Of a stretch of 32,559 nucleotides of DNA, positions 1 through 10,698 are shown one piece after another (position 1 is the stretch's first letter; every line of letters begins with the position of its first letter). The DNA is from Chitinimonas sp. BJB300. Its GTDB lineage: Bacteria > Pseudomonadota > Gammaproteobacteria > Burkholderiales > Chitinimonadaceae. The stretch lies in NCBI RefSeq assembly GCF_002735695.1, contig NZ_PDZH01000049.1:1-32559 (forward strand). Direction: 5' to 3'. Position numbers and translations under genes: made by a program. The notes beneath the pieces are model-generated. The model was not told the DNA's origin. It made no database searches and saw nothing but the letters and a program-made list of their open reading frames with translations.

Positions 1-90
1 ACCTACCATCGCCGACAAGCCCGTTGCTGTCGCCGCACCAAACGTGCTCAGCAAATAGTCGGTGTACAAATCGAGTTCTTTGTTCTTCAT
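1..90 (-). mobile_element. 5' part of a DDE transposase gene (insertion sequence, cut by the window edge)
   Basis: The reverse complement of bases 1-90 is 30 uninterrupted codons from ATG (88-90), beginning MKNKELDLYTDYLLSTFG and continuing through an ATATGLS motif. I recognise this as the typical N-terminus of a DDE transposase family (IS4/IS701-like) common in proteobacteria. The family assignment is from memory, and only about 30 residues are visible. The rest lies outside the window, so I cannot say whether the gene is intact. The IS end must lie between base 91 and the glnE start or slightly inside glnE, and I could not identify its terminal repeat. The insertion is head-to-head with glnE and may have replaced or altered its native promoter. 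Confidence 0.7.
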
Positions 91-139
91 GGCGACAGGT
101 TATCGTATGCACTGCGTAACATCAGAAATTAATTGCGCC

Positions 140-2842
140 ATGCCACCTACACTTGCCGCCTCCTTGAAGCATAGTCGCTATCTACAACGACTATTTGCCG
201 CTCAACCGGAATTACACACCGCTACCGAAGCAGCATTACACAGGGCCTTCAGCCGTGCCGACATGGAGTCCCTGTTGCCGTCAGGGCTCGACGAGCCTGC
301 GCTCAAGGTGGCCGTGCGCAAACTGCGCCAAGCCGTCATGGCACGTATCTTCTGTCGGGATTTGCTGGGACTTGCCCATCTGGATGAGGTGATCGCCACC
401 GTCAGCGATTTGGCCGAAGTGACGATTCTGGCTGCCCTGGAATGCGTCACCCGTCCTGATGAAAGCCGCGGCATGCCAATCGGCGCAGAAAGCGGTGAAA
501 TACAGCAGCTGATCGTAGTCGGCATGGGAAAGCTGGGCGGGCGTGAGTTGAATGTTTCCAGTGATATCGACCTGATCTTTGTCTATCCCGAGGATGGCGA
601 TACCAATGGCCCGCGGCCTATTTCCAATCAGGAATGGTTCAGCCGTGCCGGCAAGCGGCTGATCGCCCTCATCCATGACGTCACTGCCGATGGCTTTGTG
701 TTCCGGGTCGATATGCGGTTGCGACCCTACGGGGATAGCGGGCCGCTGGTGTCGAGCTTCGCTTCGCTGGAAAACTACCTGCTGACCCAGGGGCGCGAAT
801 GGGAACGCTATGCCTGGATCAAGGGGCGTGCCATTACCGACGAAGACGGGCGCTACGCAGTGGCAGGCCCGCATCCTTTGGGTGGCGATGCAGCCGGACT
901 GATGCAGCTGGTAACGCCCTTCGTCTATCGCAAATACCTCGATTACGGCGCCTATGCCTCGATGCGCGACCTACACGGCCAAATCCAGCGTGAAGTCGCC
1001 CGTCGCGACATGGCCGACAATATCAAGCTCGGGCCCGGCGGTATCCGCGAAGTGGAATTCATCGCGCAGGTCTTTCAGTTGATCCGGGGCGGTCGCCGCC
1101 CTGCCCTGCGCATCCGCCCCACCCGCCAGGTACTGGGGGAGTTGACAAGCATGGGACAGCTGGAAGCCCTGACGGTGGTGGAACTGAGCGCTGCCTATGT
1201 GTTTTTGCGTGATCTGGAACACCGCCTGCAATACCAGGACGACAACCAGACCCAGATGTTGCCCACCAACGAGGCGGACCAGGCGCTCATTGCCCAGAGC
1301 ATGGGTTACGCCAGCTGGCCGATATTCATAGCAGCGCTGGATGCACACCGCACGACGGTTGCTCGTCACTTCGAACTGGTCTTTGCCCTACCGCAAGCCG
1401 AAGGGGAAGCGGTGCATCCACTCGCCGGCGTTTGGTTGGGCATTGCAGATGGTCAGACCGTCAGTGAGCGGCTGGCGACGCTGGGCTATCAGTCCCCTAT
1501 CGAAATCGAACGACAACTGGCCGCCATTGCCCAAGGCGGGCGCTATCAAAGTCTGGCAGACAAGAGTCGTCGCCGGCTTGATGCCCTGATTCCTCCGCTG
1601 ATCGAGGTCGCCGCCCATCAGCGCAACCCCGACGCCACGCTGGCGCGTATTCTACGTTTTCTTGAAACCATCAGTCGGCGCGAGTCTTATCTGGCTTTGT
1701 TGGCCGAACACCCGCAAACCCTCAACCGGCTGGCAACTCTGCACAGTGCCAGCGCCTGGGTTGCCGACTACCTGCATCGCCATCCGATTCTGCTTGATGA
1801 GTTGCTTGACGCGCGCATGCTGTACAGCCCGCCCGACTGGCCTCGCCTGGGCCAGCAACTGCGCGACGACCTTGCCGCCGTGGGCGACGACCAGGAAGCC
1901 GAGATGGATGTGCTACGCCATTTCCAGCACCAGCAGGTCTTCCGTCTTTGCGCGCAGGACCTCGCCGGCCAATACAGCCTGACCACCCTTTCTGACCATC
2001 TATCAGACCTGGCCGACTTGATTCTGGCTGTGACTATAGAACGCGCCTGGGCCGAGCTGCCCGGCAAGCACAAGCAACAAGCGACCTTCGCCGCCATCGG
2101 CTACGGCAAGCTGGGCGGTAAGGAACTCGGTTACGCCTCTGACCTCGACCTCATCTTCGTCTATGAGGATGAAGACCCGGAAGCCGGAGAAAAATACGCC
2201 AAGCTGGCCCGCCGCATCATCAGTTGGCTGAATACCGCTACAGCAGCAGGCACCCTATACGAAGTCGACCTGCGCTTACGCCCCAACGGTGCCTCAGGCT
2301 TATTGGTATCGAGCGTGGAAGGGCTGGCGCAGTATCAGCAGACCCATGCCTGGGTATGGGAACACCAGGCGCTGACCCGCGCGCGCTTTGCCGCAGGCGA
2401 CGCAGATATTGGCGCCAAGTTTGAAACCGTACGGCGCGACATCCTCAGCCAACAGCGTAGCCCCACCAAACTGGCGGAGGACGTCGTCGCCATGCGCGAC
2501 AAGATGTTAGCCACGCATCCAGCCAAGCCAAACGACGTGAAATACCTGCGCGGCGGCTTGGTTGATGTGGAATTCATCGTCCAATATCTAGTCTTGGCCT
2601 ACGCAAACCCCCATCCCGCCCTACTTGCCAATAGCGGTAATATCGCACTACTTCGGGTAGCGGCCGAGGCTGGGCTGGTGCCATCGAACCTCGCAGGCGA
2701 TGCACAAGAAGCCTACCGCCGCCTGCGCGAGTTACAGCATAAAGAACGGCTGGATGGCACCGCACCCAGTGAAGCCGCCCTGGCTGCCGTAGCACCCTAT
2801 TGCGAAGCCGTGCGCAGCCTCTGGCACGTGGTATTTGGTTAG
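140..2842 (+). CDS. glnE: Bifunctional glutamine synthetase adenylyltransferase / adenylyl-removing enzyme
   Basis: This cytoplasmic enzyme adds AMP to glutamine synthetase and removes it again according to nitrogen status, under control of PII (established for the family). Two homologous nucleotidyltransferase halves are visible: GMGKLGG near residue 128 with SSDIDLIFVY (D142, D144), and GYGKLGG near residue 654 with SDLDLIFVY (D668, D670). In the family the N-terminal half removes and the C-terminal half adds AMP. From ATG 140 the protein is 900 aa, close to the usual 900-950. The frame is open from base 62, but the first 26 codons overlap the antisense transposase start and are probably IS-derived. 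The family-like sequence starts at MPPTLAASLKHSRYL. There is no strong ribosome binding site before 140. The TAG stop is embedded in the end of a repeat element. Confidence 0.95.
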   Translation: MPPTLAASLKHSRYLQRLFAAQPELHTATEAALHRAFSRADMESLLPSGLDEPALKVAVRKLRQAVMARIFCRDLLGLAHLDEVIATVSDLAEVTILAALECVTRPDESRGMPIGAESGEIQQLIVVGMGKLGGRELNVSSDIDLIFVYPEDGDTNGPRPISNQEWFSRAGKRLIALIHDVTADGFVFRVDMRLRPYGDSGPLVSSFASLENYLLTQGREWERYAWIKGRAITDEDGRYAVAGPHPLGGDAAGLMQLVTPFVYRKYLDYGAYASMRDLHGQIQREVARRDMADNIKLGPGGIREVEFIAQVFQLIRGGRRPALRIRPTRQVLGELTSMGQLEALTVVELSAAYVFLRDLEHRLQYQDDNQTQMLPTNEADQALIAQSMGYASWPIFIAALDAHRTTVARHFELVFALPQAEGEAVHPLAGVWLGIADGQTVSERLATLGYQSPIEIERQLAAIAQGGRYQSLADKSRRRLDALIPPLIEVAAHQRNPDATLARILRFLETISRRESYLALLAEHPQTLNRLATLHSASAWVADYLHRHPILLDELLDARMLYSPPDWPRLGQQLRDDLAAVGDDQEAEMDVLRHFQHQQVFRLCAQDLAGQYSLTTLSDHLSDLADLILAVTIERAWAELPGKHKQQATFAAIGYGKLGGKELGYASDLDLIFVYEDEDPEAGEKYAKLARRIISWLNTATAAGTLYEVDLRLRPNGASGLLVSSVEGLAQYQQTHAWVWEHQALTRARFAAGDADIGAKFETVRRDILSQQRSPTKLAEDVVAMRDKMLATHPAKPNDVKYLRGGLVDVEFIVQYLVLAYANPHPALLANSGNIALLRVAAEAGLVPSNLAGDAQEAYRRLRELQHKERLDGTAPSEAALAAVAPYCEAVRSLWHVVFG

Positions 2843-2971
2843 AACCGGTCTGAAGTCTTGCAAGCCAGGGCAAGACAAGGCAAAAACAACAGGGGAAGTG
2901 GCGTTTACGCGTGGTAAATGCGCATTTCAAGCGTGATTTCAAACTCGTATTGCTGGCGCACAGCAGACTTT
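2839..2971 (-). repeat. Palindromic MITE-like repeat, copy A (right end decayed)
   Basis: This segment aligns over about 130 bases with the reverse complement of 12830-12978. Shared blocks include the end TTAGAACC followed by GTCT, a central GTTTACG..TGGTAAATG, and GCGCA/CAGCAGACTTT at the far side. The centre forms a small stem TTTAC-loop-GTAAA in both copies, with different loop bases. The right end in this copy (after base 2971) no longer matches the terminal repeat, so it is degenerate or truncated. The left end includes the glnE stop codon. The strand is arbitrary: copy B is taken as the + reference. The rest of the gap to 3043 holds nothing else I can name. Confidence 0.75.
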
Positions 2972-3043
2972 CATTAACTGGACTTGCCGCCTTCACACCT
3001 TGTGGCGATAGACCATCAAGTAATCATTTAGGAACGCAGATAG

Positions 3044-5179
3044 ATGAACAAGATTGTCAAATACACACTCTACGGCACCGGCGGTGTATTGGCCCTGGGT
3101 GGGGTCGCTGTTGCCTATATCGCCGCGACCTTCGATCCCAATTCACTCAAGCCGCAGCTTGAACAACTGGTCAAGAAGGAAAAACAGCGCACCCTGAAAC
3201 TCAATGGCCCGATCAAACTCTCGATCTTCCCCAGCATCGGCGCCACGCTTTCCGATGTCAGCCTGTCCGAACGGAATGCCGATGCGCAGTTCCTCCAGGT
3301 CAGCGATGCGCGCGTGTCGCTGCAGTTCTGGCCGCTTTTGAGTAAAAAGGTCATTGTCGACGCCATCGAACTGCATGGGGCATCCGTCAAGCTGCTGCGC
3401 GAAGCCGATGGTCAATTCAACTTTGCCGACCTGCTCAGCAAAAACGAGCCGCCTGACGAAAGCTCACCGGTGGATTTCGATGTATCGCGTATCCGCATCG
3501 ACAAGGTAACCGTGGATTTCGATGACAAGCAGAACCACCGCAAGATCAGCCTGCACGATCTGGCCCTCGCAGCCGATGGGTTGACCATCAAAGGTGCACG
3601 CAATGTCGACTTCAGCACCCATGCGGTGCTCAGCGCACCAAAACTGGATGTACAGCTTGCCGCCAAATTGAACCAGCTTGATATGGACACCGACGCCAAG
3701 CGCTTCCAGCTTGATGACTTCAAGGCCAGCGTCGATGGCAAATTGGCTGCCGATACCATCAAGCTGAATCTGAGCTCACCAAAGCTCAACCTCGCCAGCC
3801 AGGCCGCCAGCGCCGAGGCAGTTGTCTTAGACGCGGTGCTAACCGGTGCGGCCCGGCAGATAGATGCCAAGGTCAGACTCGAAGGCTTGTCGGGCGACAC
3901 CAAGCTGATCGCAGCCCATTCGCTGGCGCTTGATCTGGACGCCAAACAAGCGGGCACTGAAGCCAAACTGTCCATCAGCAGCCCACTGGGTTTGGATGTG
4001 GAAACCTTGGCGCTGAGCCTGTCTCGCCTGGCGATCAAGGGCGACATCACCGCTGGCCCAGCCAAAGCCGCGCCGGTGGATTTGACGGGGCACTTGACTA
4101 TTGGCCTCAAGTCGCAAGCCATCGATACCGCGTTGGCCGGGAAGCTTGATGGCAATGGCCTGACCTTGAATGCTGCCGTCAAAGACTTCAACCAACCGTC
4201 TGTGCGCTTCGATTTGAAGGCAGACGCTATCGATCTGGACCGCTATATCGTTCCGCCCAAGCCTACCAGTGTCGCCGCAGCCGGCGCACCACCGGCAAAG
4301 ATTGATCTGTCGCCACTCAAGACTCTGAATATCGACGGTCGCATCAGCATCGGCCAATTGAAGAAGGCGCCGATTGATGCACGCGATGTGCGCGTCGCCG
4401 TCAGCGCAAAAAACGGTCTGCTGGTCATCCCCACCGCCAGCATGAAGGCATTTGGCGGCGACATCGACGCCAGCGCCACGGCAACCGCCAGCGCCAGCCC
4501 GCGCATCACCATCAAACCCAAGCTGACCGGCGTGGATATTCATACCGTACTCAAGCAGTTTGCCAATTTCGACCGCCTGGAAGGCCGTGGTTTCGTTGAG
4601 GGCAACCTTGCGGTGGAAGGCAGTGATGCCGTGGCGATGAAAAACAGCCTTAGCGGCAGCCTGAACGCCAAGCTGACTGACGGCGCACTCAAAGGCATCA
4701 ACATCGGCAAGACCCTGCGCGATGTCAAAGCCAGCCTGGCCAGTTTCCAGGGCGGAGAAAAAACCATCGCCAGCAGCCAAAGTGAGAAGACTGATTTCAC
4801 GGAACTCACTGCTTCTTTGATGCTGAACAATGGCGTCGCCAGCAACAAAGACCTGAGCATCAAGTCACCATTGGTGCGGGTAAGCGGCGAAGGCGAAGCC
4901 GACCTGAAGAGCGAAACCGTCAATTATCTGATCAAGGCTGCCCTGGTGGCCACCAGCAAGGGCCAGGACGGCGCCAACCGCGAAGACCTACGCGGGCTGA
5001 CCATTCCGGTACGCATCAAGGGCAGTTTCGCCGCCCCCAGCTATTCACTCGACCTGAGCGCCGCACTGAAAGAAAATGCCGGTGCGAAACTGGAAGAGAA
5101 AAAAGCCGAAGTGAAGCAAGAACTGAAGGAAAAGGCCAACGACGCCATCAAGAAGGGCTTGAAGAGTCTCTTCAAATAA
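3044..5179 (+). CDS. AsmA-family inner-membrane/periplasmic protein
   Basis: The 711-aa protein has one N-terminal membrane anchor (about residues 5-27), then a [20 protein letters not shown] segment and a [17 protein letters not shown] segment typical of the AsmA N-terminal domain. A long region of repetitive beta-strand character follows. The AsmA-like C-terminal part (about 470-660) includes the [20 protein letters not shown] stretch. The tail is Lys/Glu-rich and likely helical. AsmA-family proteins are tethered to the inner membrane and are linked to phospholipid traffic and outer-membrane assembly, but the role of this member is inferred from family only. AGGA at 3030-3033 lies about 10 bases before ATG. 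It follows glnE by about 200 bases that contain a repeat, and a terminator follows, so it may be expressed alone. Confidence 0.9.
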   Translation: MNKIVKYTLYGTGGVLALGGVAVAYIAATFDPNSLKPQLEQLVKKEKQRTLKLNGPIKLSIFPSIGATLSDVSLSERNADAQFLQVSDARVSLQFWPLLSKKVIVDAIELHGASVKLLREADGQFNFADLLSKNEPPDESSPVDFDVSRIRIDKVTVDFDDKQNHRKISLHDLALAADGLTIKGARNVDFSTHAVLSAPKLDVQLAAKLNQLDMDTDAKRFQLDDFKASVDGKLAADTIKLNLSSPKLNLASQAASAEAVVLDAVLTGAARQIDAKVRLEGLSGDTKLIAAHSLALDLDAKQAGTEAKLSISSPLGLDVETLALSLSRLAIKGDITAGPAKAAPVDLTGHLTIGLKSQAIDTALAGKLDGNGLTLNAAVKDFNQPSVRFDLKADAIDLDRYIVPPKPTSVAAAGAPPAKIDLSPLKTLNIDGRISIGQLKKAPIDARDVRVAVSAKNGLLVIPTASMKAFGGDIDASATATASASPRITIKPKLTGVDIHTVLKQFANFDRLEGRGFVEGNLAVEGSDAVAMKNSLSGSLNAKLTDGALKGINIGKTLRDVKASLASFQGGEKTIASSQSEKTDFTELTASLMLNNGVASNKDLSIKSPLVRVSGEGEADLKSETVNYLIKAALVATSKGQDGANREDLRGLTIPVRIKGSFAAPSYSLDLSAALKENAGAKLEEKKAEVKQELKEKANDAIKKGLKSLFK

Positions 5180-5190
5180 AGTGCTTAACC

Positions 5191-5222
5191 AGGGCGGGCA
5201 TACAGTCCGCCCTGCGGCTTTT
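5191..5222 (+). terminator. Probable intrinsic terminator after the AsmA-family gene
   Basis: AGGGCGG (5191-5197) pairs perfectly with CCGCCCT (5207-5213) across a 9-base loop. It is followed after five bases by a short T run (5219-5222). It starts 11 bases after the AsmA-family stop. The T tract is short, so termination may be partial. Confidence 0.6.
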
Positions 5223-5306
5223 CGCGCACGGCAGCTTCCAGCATGGTCCCGCAGCAGCTACACTCACAGACCACCCATCGCAGTGCAACATTACGCTTGG
5301 CCACAC

Positions 5307-6617
5307 ATGGAACACCTCGACCTTTCCCCTTGCAGCACCGCCGCCGGCACCATTCGGCTCCCTGGCTCCAAGAGCATCTCCAACCGTACCCTTTTGCTGG
5401 CCGCGCTTGCGCATGGCACCACCGAGGTGCGTGGCCTGCTGGATTCCGACGACACTCGCCGTATGCTGGAAGCCTTGCAGGCGTTGGGCGTGGAGTGGGA
5501 AGAAGTAACGGAGCGCGACTATGTCGTGCATGGCGTCGGCGGCGCTTTCCCGGTGAAGTCGGGCGAGCTGTTCCTGGGCAATGCCGGCACCGCTTTTCGC
5601 CCCTTGACTGCGGCCCTGGCGCTGATGGACGGCAACTACACGCTTAAGGGCGTTGCCCGCATGCACGAGCGGCCCATCGGCGATTTGGTCGATGCCTTGC
5701 GCAAACTGGGTGCACAAATTGATTACCTGGGCCAGGAAGGTTACCCGCCCCTGCGCATCCGCCCCTGGCAGAACCCACACGATGTCACACCCGGGTTGCA
5801 TACCCAGGTGCGCGGTGATGTATCGAGCCAGTTCCTTACAGCTCTGTTGATGGCCCTGCCGCTCGGTGGCGAGGACGCCCGCATCGAAGTGGTCGGCGAA
5901 CTGATTTCCAAACCTTATATCGAGATCACCCTCAATCTATTACGCCGATTTGGCGTGCATGTGGACCGTCGCGGCTGGAACGAATTCCACCTGCCTGCCC
6001 GCCAGAGCTACCACAGTCCCAAGACCATCCGGGTAGAAGGCGATGCCAGCTCGGCGTCGTACTTCCTGGCGGCAGGGGCGATTGGCGGTGGCCCAGTGCG
6101 GGTTGAAGGCGTCGGCAACAGCAGCATCCAGGGCGATGTGAAGTTTGCCGAGACCCTCGCCCAGATGGGCGCGTTGATCGCCATGGGTGAGGATTGGATT
6201 GAGGCTACCGGCCCCATCGTGGCGCGTGGCAAGAAGCTCACGGCCATCGATGCCGACCTGAACCATATCCCTGATGCTGCCATGACCATTGCCGTACTGG
6301 CGCTATTCGCCGATGGCACGACCACCATCCGCAATGTCGCCAGCTGGCGCGTCAAGGAAACCGACCGCCTCAGCGCCATGGCCATCGAGTTGCGCAAGGT
6401 GGGCGCGGCGGTCGAGGAAGGCACAGATTACATCCGCATCACCCCGCCTGCCGCCCTCGTACCCAATGCCGTGATCGACACCTACGACGACCACCGCATG
6501 GCCATGTGCTTCTCGCTGGTAGCCGTCGCAGGCACGCCGATTCGTGTCAACGACCCCAAATGCGTCGCCAAAACCTTTCCAGAGTACTTCGAGGTATTGG
6601 CCCGGGTTGCGCGTTGA
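5307..6617 (+). CDS. aroA: 3-phosphoshikimate 1-carboxyvinyltransferase (EPSP synthase)
   Basis: This enzyme transfers enolpyruvate from PEP to shikimate-3-phosphate, the sixth step of the shikimate pathway, in the cytoplasm. From ATG 5307 it is 436 aa. [10 protein letters not shown] (K22, S23, R27) binds substrate, [15 protein letters not shown] is the class I glycine-rich loop, and PDAAMT contains D323. [11 protein letters not shown] contains K350 and E351, and DDHRMAM lies near the C-terminus. D323 and E351 keep the same offset (10) from E. coli D313 and E341. The frame is open back to 5181, but that part crosses the upstream terminator and does not resemble the family, so the later start is chosen. 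GNAG-T-AFRP is the ordinary glyphosate-sensitive class I pattern. Confidence 0.97.
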   Translation: MEHLDLSPCSTAAGTIRLPGSKSISNRTLLLAALAHGTTEVRGLLDSDDTRRMLEALQALGVEWEEVTERDYVVHGVGGAFPVKSGELFLGNAGTAFRPLTAALALMDGNYTLKGVARMHERPIGDLVDALRKLGAQIDYLGQEGYPPLRIRPWQNPHDVTPGLHTQVRGDVSSQFLTALLMALPLGGEDARIEVVGELISKPYIEITLNLLRRFGVHVDRRGWNEFHLPARQSYHSPKTIRVEGDASSASYFLAAGAIGGGPVRVEGVGNSSIQGDVKFAETLAQMGALIAMGEDWIEATGPIVARGKKLTAIDADLNHIPDAAMTIAVLALFADGTTTIRNVASWRVKETDRLSAMAIELRKVGAAVEEGTDYIRITPPAALVPNAVIDTYDDHRMAMCFSLVAVAGTPIRVNDPKCVAKTFPEYFEVLARVAR

Positions 6618-6675
6618 TTTGGCCCAACACGGTCCGCAACGGTAGAATTGCCGATTAATCCGTTGCGGCTCGTCT

Positions 6676-6710
6676 CCTCTCCCCTCGGGAGAGGGCTAGG
6701 GTGAGGGGAC
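6676..6710. repeat. GGGAGAGG hairpin repeat in the aroA-argS gap
   Basis: CCTCTCCC (6676-6683), a 3-base loop and GGGAGAGG (6687-6694) form a perfect hairpin. It continues as GCTAGGGTGAGGGG. This purine-rich hairpin, ending in a GGTGAGGGG-type tail, is a widely dispersed intergenic sequence in proteobacterial genomes (from memory). There is no T run, so I do not call it a terminator. It occupies most of what is notable in the 180-base gap. Confidence 0.55.
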
Positions 6711-6719
6711 GCCGCCTGA

Positions 6720-8513
<1,794 letters not shown>

Positions 8514-8552
8514 GCCCTACAGTTAGCGGATTTTGTCTGATCAATACGTTAT

Positions 8553-8580
8553 AAAACGGTCGAGATAACTCGGCCGTTTT
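8553..8580. terminator. Bidirectional intrinsic terminator between argS and the oxidoreductase
   Basis: AAAACGG-T-CGAG (8553-8564), loop ATAA, then CTCG-G-CCGTTTT (8569-8580) forms a 12-pair stem with one T-G wobble. It has an A run on one side and a T run on the other. It serves argS (+) and the convergent oxidoreductase gene (-, stop at 8591). It is nearly identical to the terminator at 10653-10685. Confidence 0.85.
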
Positions 8581-8590
8581 ACTGAGTGGA

Positions 8591-9628
8591 TCACGCCATC
8601 TGGCTCAACCTGACCAGCGATTTGCCAAAACTCTTACCGCTATTGAGATCAATCAGCGCTTGCGGCGCTGCTGCAAGGCCGGTCGCAATGGTATGCCGCC
8701 ATTTGAGCTTGCCTGCACGCACCAGATCAGCCGCAGCCCGCTGGAAGCGTTCGGTCAGATCAAAGTGATCCATCACGATAAAGCCTTCCATATGCAACTT
8801 GCGCGTCACAATATTGTACAAGTTGGCAGGTCCCGACTTGGGAACAGTATCGTTGTACTGGTCGATCATGCCGCAACAGGCAATACGCCCAAATTCGCGC
8901 ATGTGATCAAGCGCAACGCGTAACTGTTCGCCGCCTGCATTATCCAGATAGACATCGATGCCATCGGGAAAAGCACGGGCGACTGCGCTGTCGAAATCCG
9001 GCGCGCGGTAATTGATGGCGGCATCAATACCCAACACCCGTTCCGTCCACGCACGCTTTTCCTCGCTGCCGGCTGTTCCTACAACATAACAACCCATCGC
9101 CTTAGCGAAAGCACAAGCAGCAGCGCCAACCGCACCCGTGGCACCGGAAATAAACACGCGCTCTCCGGGTTTCAAGTTGGCGATGCGAAACAATGCCACG
9201 TATGCCGTCAAGCCAGGGACGCCAAGTGCGCCAAGATGAGATTCAAGTGGAACTTGCAAAGAAGGCGTAACGTCGAGGCGTTGGACACTGGTCGCTGCTG
9301 CCACATAGGCTTCACGCCACCCAAACATGCTGGTCACATAATCACCCGCTTGCAGCTCGGGGACATTTGACGTGACAATTTGCCCGATTGCGCTACCTTC
9401 AAGCACACGGCCCAACTCAAATGGCGGGATATAACTCTGCCCTTCGTTCATGCGGCCACGCATATAAGGGTCCACCGACATCCAGAGATTACGCACCAGT
9501 ACCTCACCCGCTTTGGGCGCAGGGACCGGTACCTTGACCAACTCGAAATTCTCCAAGGTTGGCAGCCCGCTTGGGCGGGACTTCAATCGGATTTCACTGG
9601 AAACAACTGCTGAAGATTCGCGCTGCAT
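8591..9628 (-). CDS. CurA-like NADP-dependent oxidoreductase (medium-chain reductase, zinc-independent)
   Basis: The 345-aa protein belongs to the curcumin/prostaglandin-reductase branch of medium-chain dehydrogenases/reductases. The N-terminal GroES-like part contains LWMSVDPYMRGRM, typical of the group. The Rossmann part has SGATGAVG at 161-168 for NADPH binding. No structural zinc cysteine cluster is seen. The enzymes reduce activated C=C bonds of alkenals and enones, and the true substrate here is unknown. It is divergent from a LysR regulator 102 bases away, which suggests, but does not prove, control by it. ATG is at 9626-9628. It resembles YncB/CurA, but I do not assign the symbol. Confidence 0.88.
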   Translation of the reverse strand: MQRESSAVVSSEIRLKSRPSGLPTLENFELVKVPVPAPKAGEVLVRNLWMSVDPYMRGRMNEGQSYIPPFELGRVLEGSAIGQIVTSNVPELQAGDYVTSMFGWREAYVAAATSVQRLDVTPSLQVPLESHLGALGVPGLTAYVALFRIANLKPGERVFISGATGAVGAAACAFAKAMGCYVVGTAGSEEKRAWTERVLGIDAAINYRAPDFDSAVARAFPDGIDVYLDNAGGEQLRVALDHMREFGRIACCGMIDQYNDTVPKSGPANLYNIVTRKLHMEGFIVMDHFDLTERFQRAAADLVRAGKLKWRHTIATGLAAAPQALIDLNSGKSFGKSLVRLSQMA

Positions 9629-9694
9629 GGGTTATTACTCCGTCGTTTAAGTACGGTGCCCAGTCTAGTTTTGTGTGCGGTATCCTGACAGTCG

Positions 9695-9720
9695 TTGGCA
9701 TCTCAATAGATTGTTGCCAA
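9695..9720. promoter_or_regulatory. Candidate LysR-type operator in the divergent promoter region
   Basis: TTGGCA (9695-9700) and TGCCAA (9715-9720) form a perfect 6-base inverted repeat separated by 14 bases. It lies 10 bases before the LysR-family start and about 67 bases from the divergent oxidoreductase start. A dyad in the shared gap is the usual site for LysR autoregulation and target control. Overlap with the translation start region of the regulator would fit autorepression. Assignment is inference from position and symmetry only. Confidence 0.4.
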
Positions 9721-9730
9721 ACTGACAACG

Positions 9731-10630
9731 ATGATCGACCCACAGTTACTCAAGATCTTTTCTCGCGTCGCGCAGCTTGGCAGTTTCAGCCGCGCCGCTG
9801 CCCATTTGAAAATCGATAAATCGGCAGTCAGCCGCGCCATTGCCAAGCTTGAACAACAACTCGGCATGCGCCTGCTCTACCGCAATACACGCAAGCTGCA
9901 CCTGACCGATGCCGGTGCGATGGTGTGGTTTGAGGCACAGAAGATCGATGAGTCGCTCGATATGCTGGAAAATTACGCCGAGACCTACACCGGCGAGGTC
10001 ATGGGGGTATTACGCGTATCGTGCTCATCGGGGTTTGGCCGCGTAGCGTTGTTGCCCGTCATTGATGCATTTTTACGCAGCCATCCCAAAGTTGAACTGG
10101 AACTGGAATTTGAGGACCGCTTTATTGATTTGGTTGCAGAGAATATCGACGTGGCGCTGCGCCACTCGCATTTCCTGCCGGACTCAAGCCTTATCGCGCG
10201 TCCCTTGCGCGAAAACCCCCGCATACTCGCCGCCGCACCAACCTATCTGGCGCAAGCCAGTGCGCTAGCCTCCCCTGCCGACCTGATCACGCATACATGC
10301 TTAGCCTACGGCAAGGCAGCGGTACGAATGGATAAATGGGCATTCGATATAGATTCGCAGCAGATTGAGGTCCAGATTCAGCCCCATATCACTCTCAACG
10401 ATACCGAAGCGCTGGTGCGCCTTGCCGTCCGTGGCATAGGCGTCGTCTTGCTCGACCGATTCCTGCTCGAATCAGAGATAGCCTGCGGCTCGCTGGTGGA
10501 AGTGTTGCCACAGTACCGTCCCACTCCCGGCTTCCCCATCTACGCGGTCTATCCTGCCCGCAAATGGCTACCCCGCAAAACAGCAGCCTTCATTGAGTTC
10601 ATTGATGAGCACCTGAGCGTTAACGGATGA
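9731..10630 (+). CDS. LysR-family transcriptional regulator
   Basis: The 299-aa protein has the normal LysR length. The N-terminal winged helix-turn-helix (about 1-60) reads FSRVAQLGSFSRAAAHLKID then KSAVSRAIAKLEQQLGMRLL. An effector-binding domain follows from about residue 88 (TGEVMGVLRVSCSSGFGR), with the usual LARPL/NDTEALVRLAVRGIGV features of the AaeR/DsdC-like substrate fold. It lies divergent to the CurA-like gene, so that gene is its likely target. Almost no Shine-Dalgarno sequence precedes ATG 9731 (the upstream bases are CTGACAACG), so initiation may be weak. It ends just before an intrinsic terminator. Confidence 0.93.
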   Translation: MIDPQLLKIFSRVAQLGSFSRAAAHLKIDKSAVSRAIAKLEQQLGMRLLYRNTRKLHLTDAGAMVWFEAQKIDESLDMLENYAETYTGEVMGVLRVSCSSGFGRVALLPVIDAFLRSHPKVELELEFEDRFIDLVAENIDVALRHSHFLPDSSLIARPLRENPRILAAAPTYLAQASALASPADLITHTCLAYGKAAVRMDKWAFDIDSQQIEVQIQPHITLNDTEALVRLAVRGIGVVLLDRFLLESEIACGSLVEVLPQYRPTPGFPIYAVYPARKWLPRKTAAFIEFIDEHLSVNG

Positions 10631-10652
10631 ACTGATACCGTCTGCTGACAAT

Positions 10653-10685
10653 AAAAAACGGCCGAGATAATTCGACCGTTTTTTT
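10653..10685. terminator. Bidirectional intrinsic terminator between lysR and the potF-like gene
   Basis: AAAAAACGG (10653-10661) pairs with CCG plus a T run (10676-10685). The inner CGA/TCG pairs surround an ATAA loop. It ends transcription from lysR (+) and from the convergent PotF-like gene (-). Its core differs from the 8553-8580 terminator at only three of 27 positions. Confidence 0.85.
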
Positions 10686-10698
10686 GGAGGAACCTGAC

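Noticed and set aside
3839-4780. 313-codon open frame on the - strand inside the AsmA-family gene (also 3412-4191, 259 codons)
   Set aside because: Both are antisense to a clear AsmA coding sequence and show no recognisable protein family. Long antisense frames are expected opposite GC-rich, repetitive coding DNA.
5172-5801. 209-codon - strand frame overlapping the aroA start
   Set aside because: It crosses the terminator and the conserved aroA N-terminus in antisense and resembles no known family.
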